A stretch of 64,000 nucleotides of DNA from Phycisphaerae bacterium (GTDB taxonomy: Bacteria; Planctomycetota; Phycisphaerae; Phycisphaerales; SM1A02). The stretch spans positions 1 to 64,000 of the forward strand of contig PBAX01000029.1 of assembly GCA_002716385.1 (NCBI GenBank). Reading direction: 5' to 3'. Positions 35,876 through 44,372 of the stretch are shown here, piece after piece. The position numbers and the translations under genes are program-made. Every line of letters begins with the position of its first letter. Positions within the stretch are counted from its first letter, which is position 1. The notes beneath the pieces were generated by a model. It worked only from the letters and a program-made list of their open reading frames with translations. It was not told the origin of the DNA and did not search any database.

Positions 35876-37110
35876 GAGCCGACCTCCACGATGTTGTCCC
35901 GGTTGACCTCCTCGGTCTCCGGAACGGGGTACTGCGGACTGGTGCCGGGAATCGTGCCCCAGTTGTAGTGCCAGTCGTCATTGAAGTTCGTGCCGTCGTT
36001 GCCGCCCACGCCGGCCGCATCGTTGCGCTGCCAGTTGTTGATGCGGCGATCGGGCCCGGCGGACAGGAATGCGAACTCGCCCGACTGCAGCTCGAAGCTG
36101 GTCAGGCTGTCGCCCCGCCGTCCGTCCCCGTCCATGGTCGAGTTGTAGTCGCCCCAGAGATCGTTGCCACTGGGAACCAGGAACTCGGTCGAGGACCCGG
36201 GTTCGAAGTCCCACGGCCGCAGTGCGATGAACTGCGACATGCTTGGGCAGTAGGGCTGCTTGGTCGCGGGATACCGCTGGGCCGGATTGCCGCCTGGGTA
36301 GTTGAGTCGGTAGAAGCGGATCGGAGTCCCCCACGCGTCGCAGATGACGTGCGCGCCGCGGGACGGATCCTGATCGTACCCCTCGTCGCCTTCGAAGAGG
36401 ACCACGGGCTGGCCACTGGCCGAATCGATGCTGGTGCCGTCCCAGACCCCGTTGTTCGAGACCAACCGGCCGATCACACCGCGGCCCGGCAGGGCCATGT
36501 AGGGGCCGAGCACCGGACCGTTGTCGGACACCTTGCCGGCCGCGAACCGCTCCACGCGGCCCGACAGCGTCCCCTTCCCCTCCCGGGCGTAGGTCGAGGT
36601 CCAGACCCCGTCGGCCCCTGGATTGCGGATGCCCCATCGTTCCGATTCGTCGGAGAGGCTGGCCGAGGAGCTTCCGGCGGGACCGTAGTCCTTTCCGACC
36701 TCGCAGACGGCGTCCCATCCGTAGCCGTCCATGCCGTGCCCGCCGTAGCCGAGCAGGTATTCGGCCGGGGTGGTGATTGAGTAGAAGCCCTGCATGCGCT
36801 CGAAGATGTTGCCGTCGTCCAGCGGAGGCGGTTCCATGAGGGATCGGCTCTCGTCGAGCAGCGGCGGCAGGTAGCCGACATCCTCGCGGAAGGCGACCAT
36901 GCCCTGGACCATGGAGTTCATGGTCGTCGAGGTGGAGGCCACGCGAGCGGACTCCCGGGCACCCGACACGGCGATCACGAGGACCGACACCAGCAGCGCG
37001 ATGATTCCCATCACCACCACCAGCTCCACAAGCGTGAAGCCGGTGGGCTGCGGACGTCCGCGTACGACATGACGGTGCATGGGCATGCTGTGCATCCTCC
37101 GGAGCATCAC
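35872..37110 (-). CDS. gspG: GspG-like major pseudopilin, enlarged
   Basis: The protein has 412 residues counted from GTG 37110 (GTGA overlap with gspF). ATG 37107 or ATG 37086, which has GGAGG 9 bases upstream, could be the true start. The leader PQPTG|FTLVELVVVMGIIALLVSVLV is canonical. CDAWGTPIRFYRL and FLSAGPDRRINN are GspG signatures. The protein is nearly three times the usual 140 residues, with a large Gly/Tyr-rich insertion between stalk and C-terminal motifs. It would form the pseudopilus shaft. Confidence 0.75.
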   Translation of the reverse strand: MMLRRMHSMPMHRHVVRGRPQPTGFTLVELVVVMGIIALLVSVLVIAVSGARESARVASTSTTMNSMVQGMVAFREDVGYLPPLLDESRSLMEPPPLDDGNIFERMQGFYSITTPAEYLLGYGGHGMDGYGWDAVCEVGKDYGPAGSSSASLSDESERWGIRNPGADGVWTSTYAREGKGTLSGRVERFAAGKVSDNGPVLGPYMALPGRGVIGRLVSNNGVWDGTSIDSASGQPVVLFEGDEGYDQDPSRGAHVICDAWGTPIRFYRLNYPGGNPAQRYPATKQPYCPSMSQFIALRPWDFEPGSSTEFLVPSGNDLWGDYNSTMDGDGRRGDSLTSFELQSGEFAFLSAGPDRRINNWQRNDAAGVGGNDGTNFNDDWHYNWGTIPGTSPQYPVPETEEVNRDNIVEVGS

Positions 37111-38417
37111 TTGGAGACCGACTCGATCATGGAGACCAGCGGCAGGAACAATGCCAGCACGATGGTGCCGACGACGCCGCCGAGGACCACCACCAGCAGC
37201 GGCTCGAGGAGGCTGAGCAGCGCCTGGACGGCCACGTCCACCTCCTCGTCGTAGTTGTCCGCGACCTTCATGAGCATGACGTCCAGGTCACCCGTCTCCT
37301 CGCCCACGTCGATCATGTTGACCACGAGCGAATCGCAGACCTTGGCTTCGCGCAGCGGCTCAGCGAAGGTCTCGCCTTCCCGGATCGAATCGTGGACCCG
37401 ACCCAGGGCCCGCTCGAAGACCCAGTTGCCCGACGTCTCGCGGGTGATGTTGATCGCCTCGAGAATCGGCACACCGGCGGAGATCAGGGTTCCGAGGGTG
37501 CGGGTGAAGCGGGCCACGGAGGTCTTTTCGATCAGGTTGCCCACGACCGGAAGCCGCAGCACGACCCAGTCGGTCGATGCCCGGCCGAAGTTGGTCTTCC
37601 GGATCAGCTTGAAGAACGAGAAGATCAGGAAGGGGGACGCGACGATCACCGCCCACCCCGGCACGTTCTGCCCAGGCATCGTGCCCGCGACCCAGGCGCT
37701 GGCGTCGATGAGCCACATGGTCAGCCCGGGAAGTTCGACCTCGAAGTCGTTGAAGATGTCCTGGAACTTCGGAATGACGAAGTACATGATGCCGGTCACG
37801 ATCACCACCGCGATGATGATGACCACGATCGGGTAGATCATGGCGCCCTTGATCTTTGCCTTCAGTCGTTCGGCCTTCTCCATGAAGTTGGCCAGTCGCT
37901 GGAGGATCAGATCGATCACACCACCGATCTCGCCCGCATTCACCATCTTGGAGTAGAGGCGATCGAAGGCCTTGGGGTGCTTGGCCATGGAATCCGACAG
38001 GGTCGAACCGGCCTCGACGTCCTCGACGATGTCGCCGAGGATGTTCTTGAAGCGACCGGGCTTCTGCTGCGTCTCGAGGATCTGCAGCGAACGAAGCAGC
38101 GGCAGACCGGCGTCCTGCAGGGTCGAGAGCTGCCGGGTGAACTGGGTGATCTTCTTCTTCTTGACCGGCCCGATGTTCAGGGAGATGTTGATCTCGCCCT
38201 TCTTCTTGCCCTTCTTGGCCGACCGGGGCGCCTTCTTCTTCTTGCCCTTCTTGCCGCCCTCGGCGTCACCGCCCTTGACCTTCTGCTCGCGCACCGAAGT
38301 GGGGAAGAACCCCTGGGAACGGATCTGCTGGATCGCATCGTCGCTGGAGCTGGCGTCCACCACCCCCTTCTGGGGCTTGCCACCGGCATCAAGAGCTTCG
38401 TACTGGTAAGTCGTCAT
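37107..38417 (-). CDS. gspF: GspF/PilC inner-membrane platform protein
   Basis: The protein has 436 residues. YQYEALDAGGKPQKGVV opens the family. The two GspF domains each contain the R-x-L-x-x-L-x-x-AG-hydrophobic motif (TRQLSTLQDAGLPLLRSL and TRTLGTLISAGVPILEAI) and end in V-x-x-GE-x-(T)G. Three transmembrane regions are visible. Residues 56-74 form an unusual Lys-rich insertion (KKGKKKKAPRSAKKGKKKG) between the N-terminal segment and the first domain, with another KKKK at 86. GspF couples the cytoplasmic ATPase to pseudopilin assembly. It lies 24 bp after the second GspE gene. Confidence 0.92.
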   Translation of the reverse strand: MTTYQYEALDAGGKPQKGVVDASSSDDAIQQIRSQGFFPTSVREQKVKGGDAEGGKKGKKKKAPRSAKKGKKKGEINISLNIGPVKKKKITQFTRQLSTLQDAGLPLLRSLQILETQQKPGRFKNILGDIVEDVEAGSTLSDSMAKHPKAFDRLYSKMVNAGEIGGVIDLILQRLANFMEKAERLKAKIKGAMIYPIVVIIIAVVIVTGIMYFVIPKFQDIFNDFEVELPGLTMWLIDASAWVAGTMPGQNVPGWAVIVASPFLIFSFFKLIRKTNFGRASTDWVVLRLPVVGNLIEKTSVARFTRTLGTLISAGVPILEAINITRETSGNWVFERALGRVHDSIREGETFAEPLREAKVCDSLVVNMIDVGEETGDLDVMLMKVADNYDEEVDVAVQALLSLLEPLLVVVLGGVVGTIVLALFLPLVSMIESVSK

Positions 38418-38441
38418 GTCCTACGGTCCTGATCCCTGGGA

Positions 38442-40274
38442 TCAGACCTCCTCGCTGATGGTTTCCCTGAGTACTTCGTCGATGGTGGTCCGACCGTCGT
38501 AGATCGACAGCAGTCCCGATTCCCGGAGCGTGCGCATGCCGCGCTTCCTGGACTCCTGACGCAGCAGCGCCGTGGAGGCCTGGGACATGATCATCTCGCG
38601 GATGAGATCGTCCAGCACCATCATCTCGAAGAGTGCCAGCCGTCCCTTGTAGCCGCTGGAGTTGCAGTGGCTGCACCCCGTGCCCCGGAAGAAGGTGCGT
38701 CCGGAGACGTCCGCGGAACGGAGTTCGAGCTCCATGAGCTCGGCCTCCGAGGGGACGTACTCCTCCTTGCACTTGGAGCAGATCCTCCGCACCAGACGCT
38801 GGGCGATGACCGCCTCCAGGGTTGCGGTGAGCAGGAAGTTCTCGACCCCGAGGTCGACCAGACGAATGATCGTCGACGGCGCATCGTTGGTGTGCAGCGT
38901 GGAGAAGACCAGGTGACCGGTCAACGAGGCCTGCACGGCGATCTGAGCGGTCTCGAGGTCGCGGATCTCGCCCACGAGGATCACATCGGGGTCCTGACGC
39001 AGGAAGGAGCGGAGCAGCTTGGCGAAGGACAGCTCCTGCTCCGGATTCACCTGGCACTGGACGAGCCCGTCGATGTCGTACTCGACCGGATCCTCGGCGG
39101 TGAGGATCTTGGTCGTGGGCTCGTTGAGCTCGCTGAGCGAGGCGTAGAGCGTGGTGGTCTTTCCGCAGCCGGTCGGACCCGTCAGCAGAACGATCCCGTT
39201 TGGCTTGCGAATCATCTCCCGCATGAGATCGATTTCGTCGTCGCGGAAACCGACCTTGTCGAGGCTGAGCTGCACGTTCCCACGGTCGAGCACACGCATC
39301 ACGACGGACTCGCCGAACATGGTCGGCAGCACCGAGACACGAAGATCGATCGGGAACTGGTTGACGGTCAGTTCGATGCGGCCGTCCTGGGGCAATCGAC
39401 GCTCCGCGATGTCGAGATCGGCCATGACCTTGATGCGGGAGACGATCGGCAACGCCAGATGCGGAGGTGGCGGCACCATCTCGTACAGCACCCCGTCGAT
39501 GCGGTACCGCATCTTGAACTCGCCTTCGAAGGGCTCGAAGTGGATGTCACTGGCCTTGTCCTTGATGGCTTGCAGCAGCACCAGATTGAGCAGCCGAACG
39601 ACCTTGTTGTCCTCCGTAGCCGACACGAGATCCTCGAGGTCGACCGAATCACCCCGCCCCTGGAGGGCGGACAGGGCGTCGGAATCGGCGAGCTCCGACA
39701 TCACGTCCAGCATGCTGGCGTCGCTCGATGCGTAGAGCTTCCCCAGCACGGCGTCGATCTCGGCTTCGGGCGCCACCACGGCCTTGACGGTGAATCCCAT
39801 GAGCAGGCGAAGGTCGTCGACGGCCCGGAAGTTGTCGGGAGACTTCATCGCGATGGTCAGGGTCTTGGTGGACTCCGAGTACTCGACCGGAACGATCTGG
39901 TAGGTGTTCGCGGTCTCCGCGGGAAGGTGCTCGGTCAGGGACGCGTCGTGCTCCTCGGCGTCGAGGCGGACGAACTGCATGCCGGACTGTCCGGCGAGCG
40001 CCTCGAGGATGTCGAGTTCCTCGATGTAGCCCATCTCCAGGAGGATCTTTCCGACCAGATCACGCTCCCCCTTGTCCCGTCGGGAACGCTGGATCTTGAG
40101 GGCCTCGTGGACCTGATCCCGGGTGATCTTGCCCAACTTGGTGAGTACCCGGCCGAAGCGACGTCCCTTGAGAGCGGCGGCGGGATCATCTCCCCCACGA
40201 CCACTTCGGGACCGGCTCTTGCGATCTCTTCTATCAGTCGACGACTTTGCCATCCGACGCAACGCTCCGAACAT
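38442..40274 (-). CDS. gspE: GspE/PilB-type assembly ATPase (copy 2)
   Basis: The protein has 610 residues from the ATG at 40274; ATG 40253 is possible. The MshE-like N domain covers about residues 45-190. GPTGCGKTTTLY near 365 is Walker A; the Asp box, RxDPDVILVGEIRD and His box STLHTND follow. Two CxxC pairs (CSKCKE and CSHCNSSGYKGR) form the GspE zinc site. It powers pseudopilin polymerisation. It is 34% or so longer in its N-terminal arm than minimal GspE by eye, with a basic start. It lies directly upstream of gspF and downstream of a 292-bp AT-rich gap. Confidence 0.92.
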   Translation of the reverse strand: MFGALRRMAKSSTDRRDRKSRSRSGRGGDDPAAALKGRRFGRVLTKLGKITRDQVHEALKIQRSRRDKGERDLVGKILLEMGYIEELDILEALAGQSGMQFVRLDAEEHDASLTEHLPAETANTYQIVPVEYSESTKTLTIAMKSPDNFRAVDDLRLLMGFTVKAVVAPEAEIDAVLGKLYASSDASMLDVMSELADSDALSALQGRGDSVDLEDLVSATEDNKVVRLLNLVLLQAIKDKASDIHFEPFEGEFKMRYRIDGVLYEMVPPPPHLALPIVSRIKVMADLDIAERRLPQDGRIELTVNQFPIDLRVSVLPTMFGESVVMRVLDRGNVQLSLDKVGFRDDEIDLMREMIRKPNGIVLLTGPTGCGKTTTLYASLSELNEPTTKILTAEDPVEYDIDGLVQCQVNPEQELSFAKLLRSFLRQDPDVILVGEIRDLETAQIAVQASLTGHLVFSTLHTNDAPSTIIRLVDLGVENFLLTATLEAVIAQRLVRRICSKCKEEYVPSEAELMELELRSADVSGRTFFRGTGCSHCNSSGYKGRLALFEMMVLDDLIREMIMSQASTALLRQESRKRGMRTLRESGLLSIYDGRTTIDEVLRETISEEV

Positions 40275-40321
40275 GCATCGCCGAGGTCCCGGGAAACAGA
40301 CCCTTGAGAGAAGCCAACGGC

Positions 40322-40430
40322 GGTGAGCCCATCATTGATATAATGCAGGACATTTGGCCCTCAAACAATGATTTCAGGCATTATAAACCCATGCGACACA
40401 TGGATTATGCAATGAAATGATGTGGCGGCA
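40322..40430 (-). promoter_or_regulatory. AT-rich promoter island before gspE copy 2
   Basis: This stretch is markedly AT-rich against its surroundings. On the minus strand it holds TTTATAAT and, further down, TTGTTT-N17-CATTAT, candidate sigma70-like elements. TATAATGC (40339-40346) and GCATTATA (40378-40385) are a perfect inverted pair. ATCATTG (40331-40337) and CAATGAT (40366-40372) form a second, crossing pair, and CCATG-N5-CATGG lies at 40389-40403. The pattern suggests a regulated promoter for the gspE-gspF-pseudopilin operon. Confidence 0.4.
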
Positions 40431-40445
40431 GAGATCCGATGCAGC

Positions 40446-40479
40446 GTCCTGCTACCCCCACGACCCCCTGAAGCAGGAC
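40446..40479. repeat. Inverted repeat downstream of pilT
   Basis: GTCCTGC (40446-40452) pairs with GCAGGAC (40473-40479) over a 20-base C-rich loop. It lies about 90 bp past the pilT stop and could end pilT transcription, but no T-run follows. The rest of 40431-40566 shows no gene. Confidence 0.3.
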
Positions 40480-40566
40480 CCAATACCGCATTGGAGCGTC
40501 TAAAAAACGCTATCAGTCTGCCAATCAAAGGCTTAGTGAAATGGAACCGTGCGCCAGGGAAAGACG

Positions 40567-41700
40567 CTACGAATCCGCCGGCTTGGTCGATGCCTGCTCT
40601 TCGCTGTCGAGCTCGGTGCGACCCACCGACTGGCCGGATCGGTGCACCCGATTGGTGAGCTCGCCGGGATCACGACTCTTGTCGATCATCTCGTCCGCCG
40701 CAATCATGCCCTTCTGGAAGAGCGACCAGAGATGGTCATCCAGCAGCTGCATGCCGAACTTTCGTCCGGTCTGGATCGAGGAGTCGATCCGGAAGGTCTT
40801 GTTCTCGCGAATCAGGTTCGAGATGGCGGGAGTGACGACGAGGAACTCGAAGGACGCGACGCGTCCCACCTTGTCGACCCGGGCCAGCAGCACCTGGGAC
40901 AGGACCGCGATCAGCGAGGTCGACAGCTGCACGCGGACCTGGGCCTGCTGCTGCGTCGGGAAGGCGTCGATGATTCGGGTGATGGTGCCCGCGGCGCCGG
41001 TGGTGTGCAGGGTCGCAAAGACCAGGTGACCGGTCTCGGCCGCACGGATGGCGGCTTCGATCGTCTCGAGGTCCCGCATCTCACCGACGAGGATCACGTC
41101 CGGATCCGCCCGGAGAGCACGCCGCAGGGCCTCGGCGAAGCTGGGCACATCGACGCCCACTTCACGCTGGTTGATGATCGACTTCTTGTGGTAGTGGTAG
41201 TACTCGATCGGATCCTCGACCGTGATCACGTGCCGATCCAGGGTCAGGTTGATGTGATTGATCATCGAGGCCAGCGTGGTCGTCTTGCCCGAACCGGTCG
41301 GACCGGTCACGATGAAGAGACCCCGGGGCCGGCGGATCAGCTCACCCATGATGGGCGGCAGGCCGATCTTGTCGAAGCTGAGCAGATCGTTGGGAATGAG
41401 CCGAAGCGTCAGGGAGATGTCACCGCGTTGCCGGAAGATGGCCACCCGGAAGCGGGCCTCGGTTCCGTACGCGAAGCCGAAGTCGGCACTGCCCTCCTCC
41501 TGGAGCTCCTGCTGGGCCCGCTCGGGCGTGATGGACTTCATCAGCGCCACGCAGTCATCGGCATCGAGGACCTTGGTGTCCAGATTGCGCAGACCACCGT
41601 GGAGACGAAGGGTGGGCTTGCGGCCGACCGAAAGATGAAGGTCCGAGGCCCCCTGCCGAATCACCGTGTCGAGCAGCCGGTCAATCTGAATGCTGGACAT
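40567..41700 (-). CDS. pilT: PilT-type retraction ATPase
   Basis: The protein has 377 residues. It opens with the PilT pattern IDRLLDTVIRQGASDLHLSVGRKPTLR. Walker A GPTGSGKTTTL is near 132, followed by the Asp box (ITVEDPIEYYHYHKKS), DPDVILVGEMRD, His box FATLHTTGA and the AIRAAETGHLVFAT strand. PilT depolymerises type IV pili for twitching and DNA uptake. It lies between two GspE-like ATPases, so pilus retraction may belong to this locus. The last 25 residues are an unconserved polar tail. It is 87 bp downstream of gspE copy 1. Confidence 0.93.
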   Translation of the reverse strand: MSSIQIDRLLDTVIRQGASDLHLSVGRKPTLRLHGGLRNLDTKVLDADDCVALMKSITPERAQQELQEEGSADFGFAYGTEARFRVAIFRQRGDISLTLRLIPNDLLSFDKIGLPPIMGELIRRPRGLFIVTGPTGSGKTTTLASMINHINLTLDRHVITVEDPIEYYHYHKKSIINQREVGVDVPSFAEALRRALRADPDVILVGEMRDLETIEAAIRAAETGHLVFATLHTTGAAGTITRIIDAFPTQQQAQVRVQLSTSLIAVLSQVLLARVDKVGRVASFEFLVVTPAISNLIRENKTFRIDSSIQTGRKFGMQLLDDHLWSLFQKGMIAADEMIDKSRDPGELTNRVHRSGQSVGRTELDSEEQASTKPADS

Positions 41701-41787
41701 ACCGTACGTCTCCCAAATCCACTGGAATCAGATCAGTGTACACGCCTGAAGGCTCTATCGACCGAGCAACCCCAGATCACCCCAGAA

Positions 41788-43524
41788 CTACTCCATGTCC
41801 ATGTTGGCGTTCATCAGGACCTCGGCCTGGGCGAACCTGGACACTTCTTCCGCGGTGGTGTCCCCCCGCAGAAGCTTGACCCGGCCGTCGTCGAGCAGGG
41901 ATCGCATCCCGGCCCGCAGGGCCGCGGCCCGGATTTCACTGATCGCCGCCCGATTGAAGGCCAGTTCGCGGATTTCGTTGTTCATCTGCATGAACTCGAA
42001 AATGGCCTTGCGACCCTTGTAGCCGACCTGGTTGCACTTGCTGCATCCGACCGCCCGGTGCACCTTGCCCGCGGCCTCCTCCGGCTCCACGCCGACCAGG
42101 CGCATCACCTTGGGATCGGGGTCGGGATCGACCTCCTTGCAGGCGGGGCAGAGCATGCGGATGAGCCGCTGGGCCATGATGGCCTGGATCGAACTGGCCG
42201 CCAGATAGGGCTTGACGCCCATGTCGATCAGACGGGTGATGGCGGACGGCGCGTCGTTGGTGTGCAGCGTCGAGAAGACCAGGTGGCCGGTCAAGGCAGC
42301 CTGGATCGCGATCTCGGCGACCTCCCGGTCCCGGATCTCACCGATCAGCACGATGTTCGGCGCCTGACGAAGCATCGACCGCAGAATCGATGAGAACGAC
42401 AGACCGATACTTTCACGCACCTGGCACTGGTTGATTCCCGTGAAGCTGTACTCCACCGGATCCTCGGCGGTGATGATCTTGCGGTCCGGACGGTTCAGCA
42501 CATCCAGCGCCGAATACAACGTCGTCGTCTTGCCCGAACCGGTCGGCCCGGTCACCAGGAAGATGCCGTTGGGCCGGCGGATGATCTTGTTGAAGGTGTC
42601 CAGGTGGTCGGGCTCGAAGCCCAGGTTCGGCAGACCGATGCGGACCGAGTCGGGCCGCAGAATACGCAGCACCACCGATTCGCCGTGGTAGGCGGGACAG
42701 ATGCTGACACGGAAATCCACCTCGGCCTCGTCGATCCGCATCTTGATGCGACCGTCCTGGGGAATCCGCTTTTCGGCGATGTTGACCCCGGCCATCAGCT
42801 TCATTCTGGCCAGCAGGGCGGACTGCATCCGCTTGGGCAGCTGGTCACGAACATGGCAGACTCCGTCGATCCGGTACCGCAGGACGACGCGGTCCTCCAT
42901 GGGCTCGACGTGGATGTCCGAGGCCCGGCCGCGGACCGCCTCCTGGATGATCTTGGTCACCAGACGGACGACGGGGGCCGTGTCGCCCTCCGCGATGTCG
43001 ACCGACGTGTCGACCGAGCGGTCGACGGTCACGTCGATCGACTCCGTCACCAGGGATTCCTCGGCGACGATGGATCCTCCGCCGAGCTGGTCGTCGATGT
43101 AGGACTTGATCGCGCCACGGGCGGCGAGCACCGTCTCCACCTCGACGTTCAATCGGAATCGAAGCAGGTCGAGCAGTTCCAGATCCATGGGATCGTGGAT
43201 GATGAGCTTGCGACGCCCCTGCACCAGGCCGCAGGGCAGGATCAGATGCTTGCGGACGATGTCGTCGGGCACGGCCGACAGATCGATCTCGGAGAGCTCG
43301 GCTTCGGAGGACAACGCGTTGAAGTCCATTCCGAACTGCTCGGCCAGGGCCTTGGCCACCTGGCCTTCCTGACAGAATCCCGCCTCGACCAGCGATTCCC
43401 CGAGACGCTTGCCCGAGCCGGACGCGATTGCAACGCCCTTCTCGATCTGTTCCGCAGCCACCACACCATCCCGGACGAGGATCTCGCCGAGCTTGAGTCG
43501 CTTCTTGCGGGGGCGTTTGGCCAT
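41788..43524 (-). CDS. GspE/PilB-type assembly ATPase (copy 1)
   Basis: The protein has 578 residues. KLGEILVRDGVVAAEQIEKGV begins the MshEN N domain, followed by a long linker with repeated acidic DVT/DTS segments (about 165-190). Walker A GPTGSGKTTTLYSA near 325, AEDPVEYSF, APNIVLIGEIRD, STLHTND and the zinc pairs CPACKE / CSKCNQVGYKGR are all present. It is the first gene of the minus-strand locus, with a candidate promoter upstream. Whether it serves a type IV pilus (PilB) and copy 2 the secretion pseudopilus (GspE), or the reverse, cannot be told. Confidence 0.92.
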   Translation of the reverse strand: MAKRPRKKRLKLGEILVRDGVVAAEQIEKGVAIASGSGKRLGESLVEAGFCQEGQVAKALAEQFGMDFNALSSEAELSEIDLSAVPDDIVRKHLILPCGLVQGRRKLIIHDPMDLELLDLLRFRLNVEVETVLAARGAIKSYIDDQLGGGSIVAEESLVTESIDVTVDRSVDTSVDIAEGDTAPVVRLVTKIIQEAVRGRASDIHVEPMEDRVVLRYRIDGVCHVRDQLPKRMQSALLARMKLMAGVNIAEKRIPQDGRIKMRIDEAEVDFRVSICPAYHGESVVLRILRPDSVRIGLPNLGFEPDHLDTFNKIIRRPNGIFLVTGPTGSGKTTTLYSALDVLNRPDRKIITAEDPVEYSFTGINQCQVRESIGLSFSSILRSMLRQAPNIVLIGEIRDREVAEIAIQAALTGHLVFSTLHTNDAPSAITRLIDMGVKPYLAASSIQAIMAQRLIRMLCPACKEVDPDPDPKVMRLVGVEPEEAAGKVHRAVGCSKCNQVGYKGRKAIFEFMQMNNEIRELAFNRAAISEIRAAALRAGMRSLLDDGRVKLLRGDTTAEEVSRFAQAEVLMNANMDME

Positions 43525-43597
43525 GGGTGCTGCCGTCTTCCGGAGGGGAATGGATCGTAGAGAGGCCCCGCTGCGGTGCAGCCGGGGGAGAACGCGT

Positions 43598-43626
43598 AGT
43601 ATTGCCGTGCAGCCATTCTATGACAA
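43598..43626 (-). promoter_or_regulatory. Sigma70-like promoter for the gspE-pilT locus
   Basis: On the minus strand, TTGTCA (43621-43626) is a 5/6 match to the -35 consensus. It is followed after 17 bases by AATACT (43598-43603), a 4/6 match to the -10. Transcription would start near 43591, giving a leader of about 67 bases before the ATG at 43524. Confidence 0.45.
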
Positions 43627-43679
43627 GGCCGCACATCATCGGCGTCGCCGGTGCGACTCCTACACTCTAGGCCCTTCCA

Positions 43680-44372
43680 ATGCCCCCTTCCGAGCCCATG
43701 CCCCGCCTTCTGATCACCGCCGGCCCCACCCGGGAGCCGCTGGACTCGGTCCGCTTCCTTTCCAACCGATCCTCCGGACGCATGGGATTGGCCCTGGCCG
43801 CCGCCGGACGTGCCCTGGGCTGGCCGACCACCCTCCTGCTGGGCCCCATCACGACTCACCATGATCCCAATGCGGAACCGGTACGGTTCGAAACCACCGC
43901 CGATCTGTCCGCCCTGCTCCACGAACACTGGCCCGGCCACGATCTCCTCATCATGGCCGCCGCGGTATGCGACCACCGGCCCGCCCGACGGCACGACGGG
44001 AAGCTGCGTCGCGAGGGGGCGACCAGCCTCGACCTGGAACCGACGGAGGATGTGGTGGCCTCCCTCGATGCGATCACCCGCCCCGGACAGGTCCGGGTCG
44101 GCTTCGCCCTGGAACCGCGTGATCGCATGGAGCAGGCCGCACGCGCCAAGCTGGAGCGGAAGCACCTGGATGCCATTGTCGCGAATCCACTGGAGACCAT
44201 GGACTCCGAAACCGTCGATGCGATGCTCATCGATGCGTCCGGCACCACCAAAGCTCCCACCGGCCAGCGCAAGGAGATCTTCGCACGGTGGCTTCTGGAT
44301 GAGATCGCGTCCCGCTACTCGCCGGGAATGGTCGACACCATGCCGGTCCAGGGACTGGACGCCGACGCGTAG
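43680..44372 (+). CDS. coaB: Stand-alone phosphopantothenate-cysteine ligase (CoaB)
   Basis: The protein has 230 residues; ATG 43698 is an alternative start. [27 protein letters not shown] is the CoaB nucleotide-binding start, with [11 protein letters not shown], the K-(L)-R segment and IVANPLE following. CoaB joins 4'-phosphopantothenate and cysteine using CTP in CoA synthesis. In most bacteria it is fused behind the CoaC decarboxylase; here the CoaC half is absent, so a separate coaC is expected. The last 58 bp overlap the convergent thiG gene. Confidence 0.88.
   Translation: MPPSEPMPRLLITAGPTREPLDSVRFLSNRSSGRMGLALAAAGRALGWPTTLLLGPITTHHDPNAEPVRFETTADLSALLHEHWPGHDLLIMAAAVCDHRPARRHDGKLRREGATSLDLEPTEDVVASLDAITRPGQVRVGFALEPRDRMEQAARAKLERKHLDAIVANPLETMDSETVDAMLIDASGTTKAPTGQRKEIFARWLLDEIASRYSPGMVDTMPVQGLDADA

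Noticed and set aside
38667..42393. Long plus-strand frames of 546 and 614 residues
   Set aside because: They are antisense to the gspE and pilT genes, whose ATPase motifs are intact.
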